A stretch of 64,000 bases of DNA, taken from assembly GCA_030267565.1 (NCBI GenBank), contig BRXU01000033.1:575001-639000 (forward strand). Reading direction: 5' to 3'. The stretch comes from Pleodorina starrii (taxonomy: Eukaryota; Chlorophyta; Chlorophyceae; Chlamydomonadales; Volvocaceae). The notes beneath the pieces are model-generated. The model did not search any database, was not told the origin of the DNA, and saw only the letters and a list, made by a program, of their open reading frames with translations. The position numbers and the translations under genes are program-made. Below are positions 23,877-35,280 of the stretch, in pieces. Each line of letters begins with the position of its first letter. The stretch's first letter is position 1.

Positions 23877-26777
23877 ATGGACGGAATAACAGTTCTCCTC
23901 ACAGGTGTCTCTGGGTTTGTGGGCAGCGAGCTTGCGCGTCAGCTGCTGCAGGCTGGTGCGCATTTGCGGTGCCCAGTGCGGTGCCCGTTGGACTCGCCGC
24001 GCTTGACTTTGCTAAAGGAAGCCTTTGCCGGTTTGCCCGGTAGCATTACATTCCTGGTGAGTAACTTGCATTGCAAGTTTACTGCAAGCGGCATGCTTTG
24101 AATCCGCCGAGCACGTATCTGACCCATGGACCCAGTAAATCTTACTAGAGATCTTTGTCCCCGTAGGATGCGGACATCCGGTCAGAGGAAGCTATAACAC
24201 AAGCTGCGGCAGGTTGCAGTTACGTCTTTCATGTTGCATCGCCATTCATCATCACCGCCGAGGACCCGGCGCGGGACATTGTCGCGCCTGCAGTCGAGGG
24301 GACTGCCGCGGTCCTGCGAGGAGCTGCACGGCATAAAGGCAGCCCTCTGAAGCGTGTCATAGTCACATCGTCCGTTTGCGGTGAGCGGGATGGTGGACCT
24401 TGAGCCCGGACTAGTACAGGCGGCTTGGGATGTTCAGCTGGATGGATACACGACATTGCACGCACGACCGGAACGAAGTTTAGCCCCAGACCTCCACGCT
24501 CCGAGGCTATGTGCTCTTGTCTCAGCCTGGTATAGGAAGCTCCGCCCGAAGTTGGGCTTCTCCTAAACGCTGGGATGCCTGGGGACGTCCGATTGCCTGA
24601 CGTCCGGATGCATGGGTAATACCGGTAGGCCTGCCGCGCCCTGGATGCGCCTGGGCCCCATCGGAGCTCCACCACAGGACCCAAGCTCCCGCACCAGGGG
24701 CCGACCCTTCGTTGCCACGGCCGTGGGTGGGACTCGCGGGAGCGATCCAGCGCCCATTAACTGGCCTGTACTGCAACACACCGCCACACGAACGCGAGTT
24801 TGGAAGCCGGCACTTATGCCTGACGCCGTCCCACACCCCTCCGGACCCCTCCCTGCTTCAGCAATCCACGACTGCAACGTGAAGCAGCAGCCGCGGGCTG
24901 GGCCCGGGAAGTCGTACACTGAGGAGGATTGGAACGAGGTATCTACGCTGGAGGCGGAGCCGTACTGGGTCTCCAAGGTAGGGACGAGAGGGAAGGGCGG
25001 GGAAGGCCGGCGGTCGGCGTATTGGACGCTGGAGCGAACCGCTGCGATGGAACGAAGGCGACGTGGGGTGAAGCGGCGAACGGATCGTGCAGTGCTTACC
25101 TACCATACGCCCATCCCTGTAACCGCATGGGAACGGCTTGATGGAGTAGGAAACCCGTGGGGTTCCAAAGGCCTGGGCAGCAGGCATGGATGAAACTATG
25201 AGGCATGGTTACCTGGGCGGCGCGCACGGGCGCCGGTCCGTCCCCCATTCAGCCCCGAAGGGCACTTCCCGTCTTGTCACCATCCGTCTTGCCCTCGCCG
25301 CACCACTGGCAACAGACAAGGCCTGCGCTCGCGGCGCCCGGCGGACCCTTCAGCGCCCGGCGCCCAGGCCTCACAACCCAGGCCCCGACCCCTCTCACCG
25401 GTAGTCCGTATGGCTCCCACGGGCCCGCTGTCGTTAGATGATACGCCGCTGCACCCCTGTCTGTCTGTGCTTGAGTGCCCCCACGTCGCCAATCTCCTGC
25501 TCTCCGCTCCAGGTTGAGGCGGAGCGCACCGCCTGGCGACTGGCTTCGGAGCTGGGTCTGGAGCTGGTGACGGTGCTGCCCAACTTCGTCATGGGACCCG
25601 TGGCGGCGAAGGAGGCGGCAGCAGGCATCAGCGTCGGCTTCTTCCGGGTGAGTGCCGGGTGGATGTGTGGGTCGGTGGGCGCGGACAGGGCAGCAGCGGC
25701 TTCCCTGCGTACCGTATCGTGTAAGAGGGGAGAGGTGCACTGCTTTCTGGGCGGCGGCAGCAGAACTTGTAACAACCGCAAGCAGGCGCAGTGGCCCTTC
25801 GCTCGCTTGTCTGGCTGGTTGACGCGCAGCCGCTTTGGCCATGTTAACACCTTGCCCGATCCCGTGGCAAGGGTGGCGCAAGGCTGCTTATGACTAACAG
25901 CTCGTGGCGCACCTACGTCCCGTTTAGATAGGCCAACATTACCATAACCGGCCCGTAGCTCGGCTTCCGCTTCACGCGCACGTGTCTTTACTGCACGCAT
26001 GCAGGGCTTCGTGGAGGCTCGCGACGGCTCCGACCCCAAGCCGCCGCCGTCGGGCTCCTGGACCTTCGCTGATGTGCGCGATGTGGCGGCGGCTCACGTG
26101 CTGGCGGCGCTGAGTCCCGGGGCGGCGGGGCGGCGCTACATCGTCAGCCAGTCTCGCTCCTACAATGCCAAGGCCGTGACGGATGTGCTCAAGGTGCGAC
26201 AGCTTGTACCGTATTTGTACAAGAGGGGGCGGCACTGCGCTTGTTGGTGGGGTATGGGCCAAGAAGGGGTTGCGGTACATCGCCGCCTTAGTTGGAGGGG
26301 GGATGAAGCGCCGCATCTGGGCGCCACGATTGGCCGGTGGTTTTTTTGGGAGGACTCCAGCTCTCCGAGAGGGCGGAGCGGCGCTCCGGCCAGCTGCGGA
26401 CGTTGGACTGTCCTACGAGTCCTTGCGGGTTAGTGCCAGTGAGCAGCGCGCCTGCCTTCTCCTGTTGTTACCCGCGTAACGCAAATTCATCCATGAACTG
26501 CACACACAATTGCATACTGCGTGACAACGTGTCACAACAACTCCCCAATCGCTCAATGGCTCCACAACCCTGCTCTCCCCAGGCGTCCGTTCCACAGCTT
26601 GCGCATTTGCCGGACGGAGCCGTCGGGCCCGAGGAGGAGCGTGTAGACGCCAGCCGTGTCGTACGGGAGCTGGGCCTGCAGTACACCCCGCTGGAACGGA
26701 CGCTGACGGACATGGCCGAGTCACTCATCAAACTAGGGCTGGCGGTGCCCGCGACCGCGGCAGCGGCGCCATCCTGA
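23877..26777 (+). CDS. NAD(P)H-dependent extended SDR (DFR/CCR-like reductase)
   Basis: Six phase-consistent exons: 23877-24056, 24167-24380, 24862-24977, 25513-25647, 26005-26193 and 26583-26777, encoding 342 aa, the normal size for this family. The N-terminus has the Rossmann motif TGVSGFVG (residues 9-16). HVASPF and VIVTSSVCA follow, with the catalytic Ser near 129, then YWVSK with catalytic Tyr166 and Lys170. The downstream segment LVTVLPNFVMGP matches the substrate-pocket region of dihydroflavonol-4-reductases and cinnamoyl-CoA reductases, and TFADVRDVAAAHVLA is the conserved FxDVRDVA block. The protein should be a cytosolic reductase of an aldehyde or ketone. No signal peptide is visible. 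The true substrate cannot be read from sequence: algae have many such paralogues, and flavonoid or lignin roles should not be assumed. Confidence 0.85.
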
Positions 26778-28047
26778 GGAAGGCAGGGCAGCTTGGAACA
26801 ACGCAATATTGATTGACTCGTTGTAGCTGCAGCAGATTGTTCGCGTTGTAGCTGCAGCAGATTGCTCCGTATGGATGCCGGGGTTTGGCGCTGATTGTTG
26901 TGATTAGTGCAGTGCTGTACGACAGGGCGTTGTCAGCGTCCCAGGGGGATCTGCCGGTTTTGCAGAGCCCAACGCGCAGGATGTGTTTGTATGAGCTTGT
27001 GTCAAAAACCCAAAGGTCCTGACACGCAGTGGGTTCAGTGTACTCGCGCGAGCATGCAGGATTTACGGACTGGAGAAGATGTGTTTGCAACAGCTTTGCA
27101 TGCTCGAGGGTACGTGGCTAAATATGCCGACGCTAAAAGATTGCATATGAAGCCAGGCGTGCAGGTCGGGTGCGTAACTTGCTTGTTCCGCTCAGTATGA
27201 GCCCAGGAGCGCGGTCGTGCAGCGATGTTGGCCGCATCGCCAAGGCAAAGGGCGTGGTGCAACCGTGGGGTCGAGGCCGTTGACACGCGCCCAACCCAAC
27301 CTTGCCTTCGTCATGCCTCGTCGCTGCTGCAGTATGCAGTATAGAGGGCGAGCGGGTCGTACGGGGCCGTATGTGCGAGTACACTCTGACATCGGTGTCC
27401 TTGCAAAAGGGCTTTTGACGACGACCGCGTCAAGTAAAGCAGCTCGCAGCAGGGATTCCCTTGGTTGCAATCGACCCCGATGATCGTCGGTGCAACTGAT
27501 GACTGTTTGATAGGCACAGCCGTTCCCAGTACCAAGATGCTTTGCGTGCTTCGTGACGTGCATGGAACGCAATACGACCGTCCCGCGACCAAACCTTCGT
27601 CGGTCCGCCCTATCATCTCAGGCAACAAATCAAATGCCCCTCGGCATGGGGGAATTTGTACCACGATAGCTTTCATCCCCCACGCTTGCTCGTCATGTAG
27701 CTCCTGCCACCGTAAAGGCCACGTTCAAGGATGGCACGCTCACATCAAACGGACGGCAGCGACATGCACACAGACGAAAACACCAACCCCCTCACGTGCC
27801 TACACAAGGGCACCACAGCTCCGGATGCTGACCCGACCTCGGGCCCCGCACGCCTGTGGGAATCCGTACACCTTACGAAAGCCGTAGTCCAGAACCCCGA
27901 AATCTAGAAGTAGAAGCAAGGCAGCAAAGACGGGCGCTCCGGCCTAAAAGCAATCCAGTATTGAGGTCATGGGTTTTAGTGGCGCAGCACAAGCATGGGA
28001 CTGCCCCTCAACGGCAACTGTATATGTCCAAGTTGAGCACGCCCAGC
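26778..28047. other. Convergent intergenic region
   Basis: Space between the ends of the reductase gene (plus) and the telobox gene (minus), so mainly two 3' UTRs. No exon recognised. A 25-bp direct repeat, gttgtagctgcagcagattg plus spacer, occurs at about 26821 and 26846. I saw no TGTAA near the reductase stop. On the minus strand a TGTAA overlaps the telobox-gene stop codon. Confidence 0.5.
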
Positions 28048-29936
28048 TTACAGCTTGCGGAGTACCCTCAGAGCTTCCCGGGTCAGGTTGATGAGCTCCG
28101 TGTCCTCCGTCGCCTTGTGCTTCATGTTCTGAAAGTTGCGTTCGGCGGCCTTCTCCAGGGTCACCAGCCGGTCCTTGAGGTTGACCTGCCGCAACAGATG
28201 TGCGAACGGAGGCAATTCACCGGCCGTCATGCAAGGGTGAAGGTCGGAAACAGAGACAATCAGTATGACCCCAACAGCGTACGCCCACTGGTTGCAGCCA
28301 GGGCCAGCGCGAGCAACCACTCCAAGCTGGAAGGAAGCAAGTGGAAGCTGGGAGACACATTCGCCTGCCACGTGCAGGCAGGAGGTGGGGGGCGACGTCT
28401 GCCCCAATCATGCACATTAGCAGACGCGCCTATCCTGTCCGAAACAAACAGCCCCTACCCTCCACTACTCACCCCGTTACGTCCACTCAGCGTGTCAGCA
28501 AAGTCGGGGTGCTCCAGAATCTGCTTCCACTTGCCGCCTTTGAACTTGATTATGCCCTCCAAAAGGGCAATGGTCTGCATACCGCAGTCGTTTGCGTTTG
28601 TGGACGGACGCATCGTGCGGCATGGCCGTGTGGGCGTTTACAGGCTCCGGCGACACATGTCAACGAAAGTGCGAGGCCCAAACGCCCGAAACCCCAAGCG
28701 TGCCGGCAACCCGGTGCACGGCGACGCCCCAGCGCAAGCTGTGCTTGGGCTTCTAGACACGGATGGAGATATGCGCCAACTCACCTCTTCTCGCGTCCAT
28801 TCACGCCGCGACTGGACCTTGTGAGGGCGCAAAGCCTGCTGTGGCGGACGTACGTTGCCGCCCGCCGCCGCCGGCGCCCGGCGCGCATCCATCTGCACCT
28901 CACGAGCTGCTGGCGAGTTTCCTTGGGCTGCAGCTGCTGCGGCGTCTGCGGTAACGGCTGGGGCGGCAGCGGCGGCGGCAGCTGCGGTGGTGGCTGCGGC
29001 GGCGGCTGGGCCAGCGGCTGGGCAGGCCTGCCTTGGCCCAACCGCATCAGTATTGGCAAGGTCGCTGTAGTCAATGGCCTCGAAGATGCTTCCCTCCTGC
29101 GGAGCGGCCAGCGAGAACCGCTAAATAGGTGGCACACAGCGCGGCATGGTGTCACGTTGCCATGCTGCGCTACCAGGGAGAACGCGTGCAGCCACCAGCG
29201 GGCAGGCACACCGAGGACTGCATCCCCATCCACGAGCAGGCCAACGCTCTGCGATGTGCCCTATCAACCTTAACAACGTAGCATTTGGCGCCGAGGCGTA
29301 TCGCGATCCAGGTCGTGCAATCGGTCGATCAGCATGAGGCATTTGTGTCACTGTGGGCCCAAACAGACGGACCCATGCCCCCCCCCCTACCACGATGTCA
29401 AGACGCAGCACCGACTGGTCCCCGATGTCGTAGCTTGCCAGGGTGCGCTTCGTGCCAGCAAGGCCCGCCTCGCCAGTCCGAGCCCCATTGCCTCCCGTGG
29501 CCGAGCCTACGTCTTCCAGGACCTCCCCCGTGTCAGGCCTCGAGAGGCGTATGAAGCTTGGGTACAGACCCGGGCATAGCTGGCGGCCGACAGCTCGCTT
29601 GGCAAATGAAACAAGGCAGAGGCGCGGAAGGCACAAGCCTGCGACGGAAGGTATGGCAGTGAGGTAGGCGCCATTCACCACACGGATGGCAGGTCTTCGC
29701 TTACGGCAGGTACGCGGGACCGCGGGGTCCGTCTTGATGCTGCTGCCGAACTCGAGGTGGACAACCATCGTGTTATCGGCAGCCACTGCAGCTTCCAGTT
29801 CCTGTGCATCGCCCGCGTCATAGTAGGTATGGAAGGGCAGCGGCCGATTCGTGCGGGCATCGAAAACCCTGATTAGTCGCCGCCAGTCCCGTACCACATC
29901 TGAGGAGTGGGTCGGGTTGCCAGTCATTAGTTCCAA
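28048..29936 (-). CDS. Telobox Myb protein, candidate telomere-repeat binder
   Basis: Five phase-consistent exons in transcript order: 29936-29714, 29638-29391, 29096-28785, 28574-28473 and 28185-28048, encoding 340 aa. The C-terminus is a single Myb-type repeat of the telobox class: REWTREETIALLEGIIKFKG (from residue 256), GKWKQILEHPDFADTL, and VNLKDRLVTL (296-305) in place of the canonical VDLKDKWRNL. Plant TRF-like and single-Myb-histone proteins use this motif to bind telomeric DNA. The segment FIRLSRPDTGEVL...DQSVLRLDIV (about 110-157) may be a ubiquitin-like fold, as found in TRF-like proteins, but this is weak. An Ala-rich stretch separates the two parts. The Trp of KDKW is replaced by Leu, which could alter DNA contacts. 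An in-frame Met at 29927 is an alternative start. Confidence 0.75.
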
Positions 29937-31466
29937 GGTTTAAGGCCGGACTCTGCACTCATGGCAAGACATCCTAGCGAGGTGGACCTTTACCTTCATC
30001 CACGACACCATCGTCCAGCTGTTGCTCAAAGCCTTGCCGCATGGCGGAAGCCACTGTAGTTGGCCGATTGGTCCCAGCTAGACCGATAGTTCATGTAGAC
30101 GGCTATCCTCACCCTGGTGTCTTTTTAAGGGCGAGTGGAAGGAAGATTTAAATTTTTAGCCTGTGACCCTGTGCGACCTAAGAGCTGAGCTATTGACACT
30201 ATCTAGTGTTTACTTTGAATTGAACGATTATGGAATTATAAGGCGCAGCCTCTCGATCTTTATATATCCTTTCAAGGCGGTAACGGTATGCAGACGTCTG
30301 ACTTGGGCAACTAGCAACCTGTAATAATCGAATACACGTATTATGACAGTTGTCAATTTGTGAAAGGTGCTTGTTCTGCCGTTCACAACTCCTCGTGCTG
30401 CGCGTGGCATGTCGTACCTATAATGTCAGGTTTTGTTGCTCATCCTTATCATCAGCTGGTAAATCGCCTGCCATTACGCCTGGCAAACAGAAGTCCACCT
30501 AGTACCATGCAGCACTAAGCCTCCCGGTCCTCCCCACTTCCACAGATCCGTGTGGAGTTCTGGTTACGCCCACTTCACGATGCGCATCGGCGCCTCCATC
30601 CTACGAACAGGCACCTCACCGTCACCACAATCTCCGCCAACCCGCCATCACTTCCAGCGGTTGCGCGCTGACCTGGCAGCCAGCCCGCGACCGAAAGCGG
30701 GAAGGGACCTGCCACCTCGGCCGCTGGCCCGCCGTCGTACACCTCCGACGGCGCCGCTATTCCGTCGGCCTATCACTGGCGGCTGGGGCGGCTGCTGGCG
30801 CCGGTCTTCAGCTGCAAATTGCGCGGCCTGGAGCCCGGCCTGGAGACCGTAATGCTGCCGCTGTACCCTGACCCAGAGGTGAGGGCGCTCGTGTTCTCAA
30901 CAGTTAGTCTGGAACAGCGTTGTGCATGCCCCCAGCACATGCACCACAGGAGGCCGTGGTGGAGGCTGCCGCGCCTGCGGCGGTGGAGGCGGCCGCAGCG
31001 ACGGTTGTGAACGCCAGGGTTTGTACATTGTACTGTAAGCGCAGAAAGAGCAGGCCATGCCGCGTGCGGAAGGGCGCCATCTTGATGCCGCTCGCTCCAC
31101 TGGCAGGTGGTCTTGGGTGTGGCCATCGCTGTCCGAGTGGCCGACAGCCCGAGCCTCCCGGGCTTAGTCAGGCTCAGTGTAGGCTCAGCTCTAGCCGGAA
31201 GCAACGATGGCCTAAGCATGTTACTCATTGTTGCGGCATTTGCGCGTGTGCCAGGGTAACCAGCCAGACGACGCACGTGTCAGTCTTCGCAGGGTACCCG
31301 CGAACGTTACTATACGACTTGAGCGTGCACGCACGACTCTTGAAGCAAACCAACTCTCGCTGTAAATTACATGCGCTTTGGGCATTTGAGCACTGTATCG
31401 ACGCCATGGAGTCTAAACCTACGCAGCGCAAAGCTGAGCCGCATCAACCTACGCCAGTTGAAAAGG
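29937..31466. other. Intergenic region with possible exon remnants
   Basis: The first 600 bases are AT-rich and presumably hold the telobox-gene promoter. Between about 30543 and 31090 on the plus strand there are coding-like pieces, such as YHWRLGRLLAPVFSCKLRGL ending at a possible donor near 30882, and an Ala/Val-rich segment after a possible acceptor near 30952. I could not join them into a phase-consistent gene or recognise a family. They may be a decayed gene or unrecognised 5' exons. Confidence 0.4.
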
Positions 31467-33626
31467 ATGGCGATACACAACCACCCGGTAGGAGACCAAT
31501 GCATTCCCGGATCAACAGGAGCTGTGTATCATGGCAACGGCTTACGTTCATTACTTGCAGTTCCAGAAGGGGCAAGGGCGCCGCGGCAACAGTTGCATCG
31601 GAAAATCGCCGCTTGGTTCAGGAAGCATCCTGGGATGGCGCTTGCGATTTTGGTGTTTGCGACATATGTCCTAATTTTGAGGAACTACTCCAAGTTGCCG
31701 TCAGGCGTGGTAATGAGCCTGCGTAACCAACTCACACGGGACATCGGCAGCACGTAATGCGCTCACTGATCGCTCCTGCTGTATGCAGGTGATGTTTAAC
31801 AAGGACACTCTGGCTGCATACAATGGCAAGAAAAATTCGCCATTGTACCTGGCCATCCTTGGTGAAGTCTTCGACGTGACCAAGGGTCGCCGGTTATACG
31901 GCGGTGAGCGGGGCAGGCGGGGCCGCCGACTGCACAATGTCTTATCCTGTGCTTTGATGCCTTAAAATTCTAGCTCCGGGTGGCAACTGGCTCCGTTCAT
32001 CAAGCTTGTGGCAGCGTGGCCAGGGGGAGAAGAGCGTTGGGTCGAAACCACTTTGCCCCATGGGCCTCCTCAAAAGCCAGCCGTACCGCGTGCAACGGCC
32101 CGTACAGCCAAATCTCCCCTCTGCTGGCCCCTCTGTTGTTTCCTGTCCCGTTCCTGTCGTGCGCTCTGTCCTTGATACGTTATCAATGGCCTCTTAACAT
32201 CCCGAGGCGTCCGTCCCAACGTTTCGGGCCCTACTCTGAATTCTTCTTCTCCTCCGCACCCTCGCACCCACCTCCTTGCCCCAGAGGAGAAGGGCTACGG
32301 CGGCTTCGTGGGTCGGGACGGCACCCGTGCCTTTGTTACCGGTGAGATGGGGCACTCCAGGCGTGCGACATGCGTCTCGATACTGCCGTAACGGGCTTCG
32401 GGGCGCAGCAGGCAGGCACCCAAGCCCCCTCTCAACTCCGGACAGCAGCCGCTGTGCCATTGAAGATCCTTTTTCGCTGGCTCTGGCTCAATCGTTGGTT
32501 CGCTGGCTGGGGGGCGCCTCACCTCTCGCCCACGACCTGCCGCGCTCCCCGCCGTCACCGCTCCCGCCTCCCTCCCTCCCCAGGCGACTTCACCCCCCGC
32601 GGGTTGATCGACGACGTCGAGGGCCTCAGCCCCGAGCAGCTCAAGTCACTGATTGAGTGGCGGGCGTTCTACCACAAGGTAAGGTACTGGCTTTGGGCTT
32701 TGGGCGTCCGCGGAAATGGAATTTGGCACGGCGTTTGTCGAATTGTCGTATAACCATGCCAAACGCACCCGACAGGCCGCAGCGCCGTTTGGCGGACCTC
32801 TCCCTTCCTTCCGGGATCCCGTCCGACCTGTTGCCTGTGGCCTTCGCCTCTCTGCGCGAGTGAGTGCCTAACCCGCAAACAGCCTTCAGACCACAGCACC
32901 GATACCAGCTCCTTTGGGTCGCCTCCGCCTCCGCCTCCGCCGCTGTTGCCCTTCACACGCCAGCAATACACGTTCAAGGGCCGCCTGGTGGGACCTTTCT
33001 ACGACGGCGCCGGCCGACCCACTCGGCTGCTTCGTCGCGTTGAGGAGGACGCGGCCAAGGCCAAGAGCGAGGAGGAGCTGCAGCGGGAGGCGGAGGCCAA
33101 GTGGCCGTCTTGCAACGTGCGGTGGACGGAGTCCGAGGGTGGGTGCGTGAGGCGGAGACGCTGGGACTTTGGGGGAGGCAGGCCGGGACGTTCGAGGCGC
33201 CGGAGCTTGGGGCTGATGGAGTTCTTCGCGGTGCAGAAAGAGGGGGGCGGGACGCACAGGTGGGGCGCATGGCAGGAGGGCTGCCGAAGCCGCTGATGCG
33301 AACAGGGACCTGCCCTACTTGCCCTGGCCTCCGGGCGCTCGGCAGTCCCGCGGGCCCGGTGCTGCCCTGATAAGGCCCAACCCCAGCCCCCCCCCGGGGC
33401 CCTGTCCGCTGCCCCCGGCTTGCCTCCCTGGCCGGGTGGCGCCGTGTCGGTCCTCGCAGGCGGCACCGTGTGGTGCGACGGCGGCGCCTACCCCCGCAAG
33501 GTGTTCCTGCAGCTGCCCGGCGGCAAGCCCACCACCAAGTGCGCCTGCTTCGCGGAGCTGGGCTGGTCGGACATCCGCCAGGTGTACCCCGACTGCGCTC
33601 CGGATGCCACCAGCTGCAAGGTGTAG
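31467..33626 (+). CDS. CYB5D2: Neuferricin-like cytochrome b5-family heme protein
   Basis: Six phase-consistent exons: 31467-31709, 31789-31903, 32285-32341, 32584-32678, 32964-33138 and 33460-33626, encoding 283 aa. One hydrophobic span (about 56-72, MALAILVFATYVLIL) follows a short N-terminus, suggesting a signal anchor. The MAPR/cytochrome b5-like domain follows: LYLAILGEVFDVTKG, then two tyrosines in RLYGEEKGYGGFVGRDGTRAF, matching heme-ligand positions of membrane-associated progesterone receptors. The rest, GLIDDVEGLSPEQLKSLIEW, YTFKGRLVGPFYD and paired cysteines including SCNVRW and TKCACF, is specific to neuferricin (CYB5D2) rather than PGRMC proteins. Neuferricin is a heme-binding secreted or ER protein in animals; its algal role is unknown. 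An in-frame upstream start at 31371 would add 32 residues. Confidence 0.85.
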
Positions 33627-35280
33627 ATGGATACTAGGGATGCAGGCTGCTGGGTCAAGTGGCCATACGTGCGTGCGTGTGTGCGTGCATGTACGCACGT
33701 GTGTGGTGGAGTGGAGGTGGTTTGGTGGGGCAGCTGGGCAGGTGTGAGGAGCCTGGATGCTCCGGCAGTGACGTCGGCTGTGGTCGCCTCGTGATGCCGC
33801 GTGCCGGCCGGCTGAGCGCCTGGATTATGATCGTGCTGTGGTCTTGTGACGAGCTGGCTGGCGGGTCCTGTGAAACAGCTGTCGGATTGTCGACCCATTG
33901 GCGATGCAAGCACTGAAACTAAATGAGGCGTGTGCGTTTGGTTGCGGTGAGGACGTCTGGGGCCGTTTGGTCGCGGTGAGCCAGTTTGTAAGCCGTCAGA
34001 CAAGGGATCTACCTGGGAGGCGTGTCTTTTCTGCGCTTAGCAGCAAGGAAGGCGCGCAAGGGGGTTTAGGGGCGGCGCGGACTGTGCGGCGCGTGCGCGG
34101 CAAACGGCCCCTGGTTCTGGTTTCCCTCGCGGGGCATGATATGGTGCGAACTAGCAACCCACACTCCCAGCAACGGCTCGCCCCGCTGCGCACGTGGCAT
34201 GTAACCCCTCCCACCAGCCCACCCAACCCCATGTCACAGTTGAGCGACACCAGGGTGTCGGCCCGGCTGGCGACCCGGCCCGACGGCCCATCTGCTCGTT
34301 GCGATGCTGCCCGCTATTTCCCGTTCTCCCCTTCGCGCTTCGCCCGCCCGTGTCCAACCACATGTGTATTGGGCACCAGCCCCAGCCCCAGCCCCAGTTG
34401 GCTCCGTTCCACACAGCCCGCCCTCATATGACCGCATCCCCACCAATGTAGCCCGCCTCATCCGAGTTCGCTGCACGCGGCCGCAACAGCCAAACGTGAG
34501 CAGTGAGCCACCACCACCACCACCACCACATTCGGTTCATTTGTTCGGTCCTCCTGAGGGCTCGCCCTCCGAGGGGCCGCCTTTGAAGGGGTCGCTGCTG
34601 CACTCACCGACGCGTCAAGCAGCGTCGACCGCCCGTGCACCACCCTGCCGCCCCCGGCTGAGCCCTGATGCACATGCCGCTGCGCACACACACAGTCACA
34701 CACACAGTCACACACGCCGGCCACGCACGCAGCGCCACACACGCACAGCCGCACACATACATACACACAGCCCCAACGCGTCTCGTTCCTTGGCACTCGT
34801 TCACTCCGCCAGCTCGTTTTGCACTCAGCACCCCTCAACAGCCCGCAGCCAGCCCGGACACGCAGCGGCCCCGGGCCTCTCACCCCAACTCAGTGTCATT
34901 GTCAGTGTCAGGTGCTGTCAGTGTGTCAGCACCGGCAATCCTCTCCGGGTCCCTCGCGTGACAACCCATATGTCCACCCAACTCAGCTCCCCTCACCTTC
35001 CGCCCCCAAACCGGCACCCACCTGGAAACCCGATAGAGCCCCATCTCCCCGAGTCCCCGAGTCCCTAAGACCGACTGCACAGCCGACCCACTGATCATGG
35101 GCTGATGATCACGGCACCTTGACACGCATTGCGCATTTACTCCTGTGCCCGGGTCCACCTGCCGGGGCGCTGCCTCCCCTCGCCTCCCCTCCCCTCTTCC
35201 CGCTACCTACCGCTATCGTCGCCTCCGTTCCACCGCTGCAGTACCACCACTTGGCGTCTTCGACTGCCCTCCACTGCCCC
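33627..35280. other. Convergent intergenic region
   Basis: Lies between the ends of the neuferricin gene (plus) and the PHD-protein gene (minus). No exon recognised. It contains a (CCA)n run at about 34510-34530 and CACACA-rich stretches at about 34685-34765. A TGTAA at 33987-33991 may end the neuferricin transcript. Confidence 0.5.
33987..33991 (+). terminator. TGTAA poly(A)-type signal
   Basis: First TGTAA after the neuferricin stop (33626), giving a 3' UTR of about 360-380 nt. A second lies at about 34200. Confidence 0.4.
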
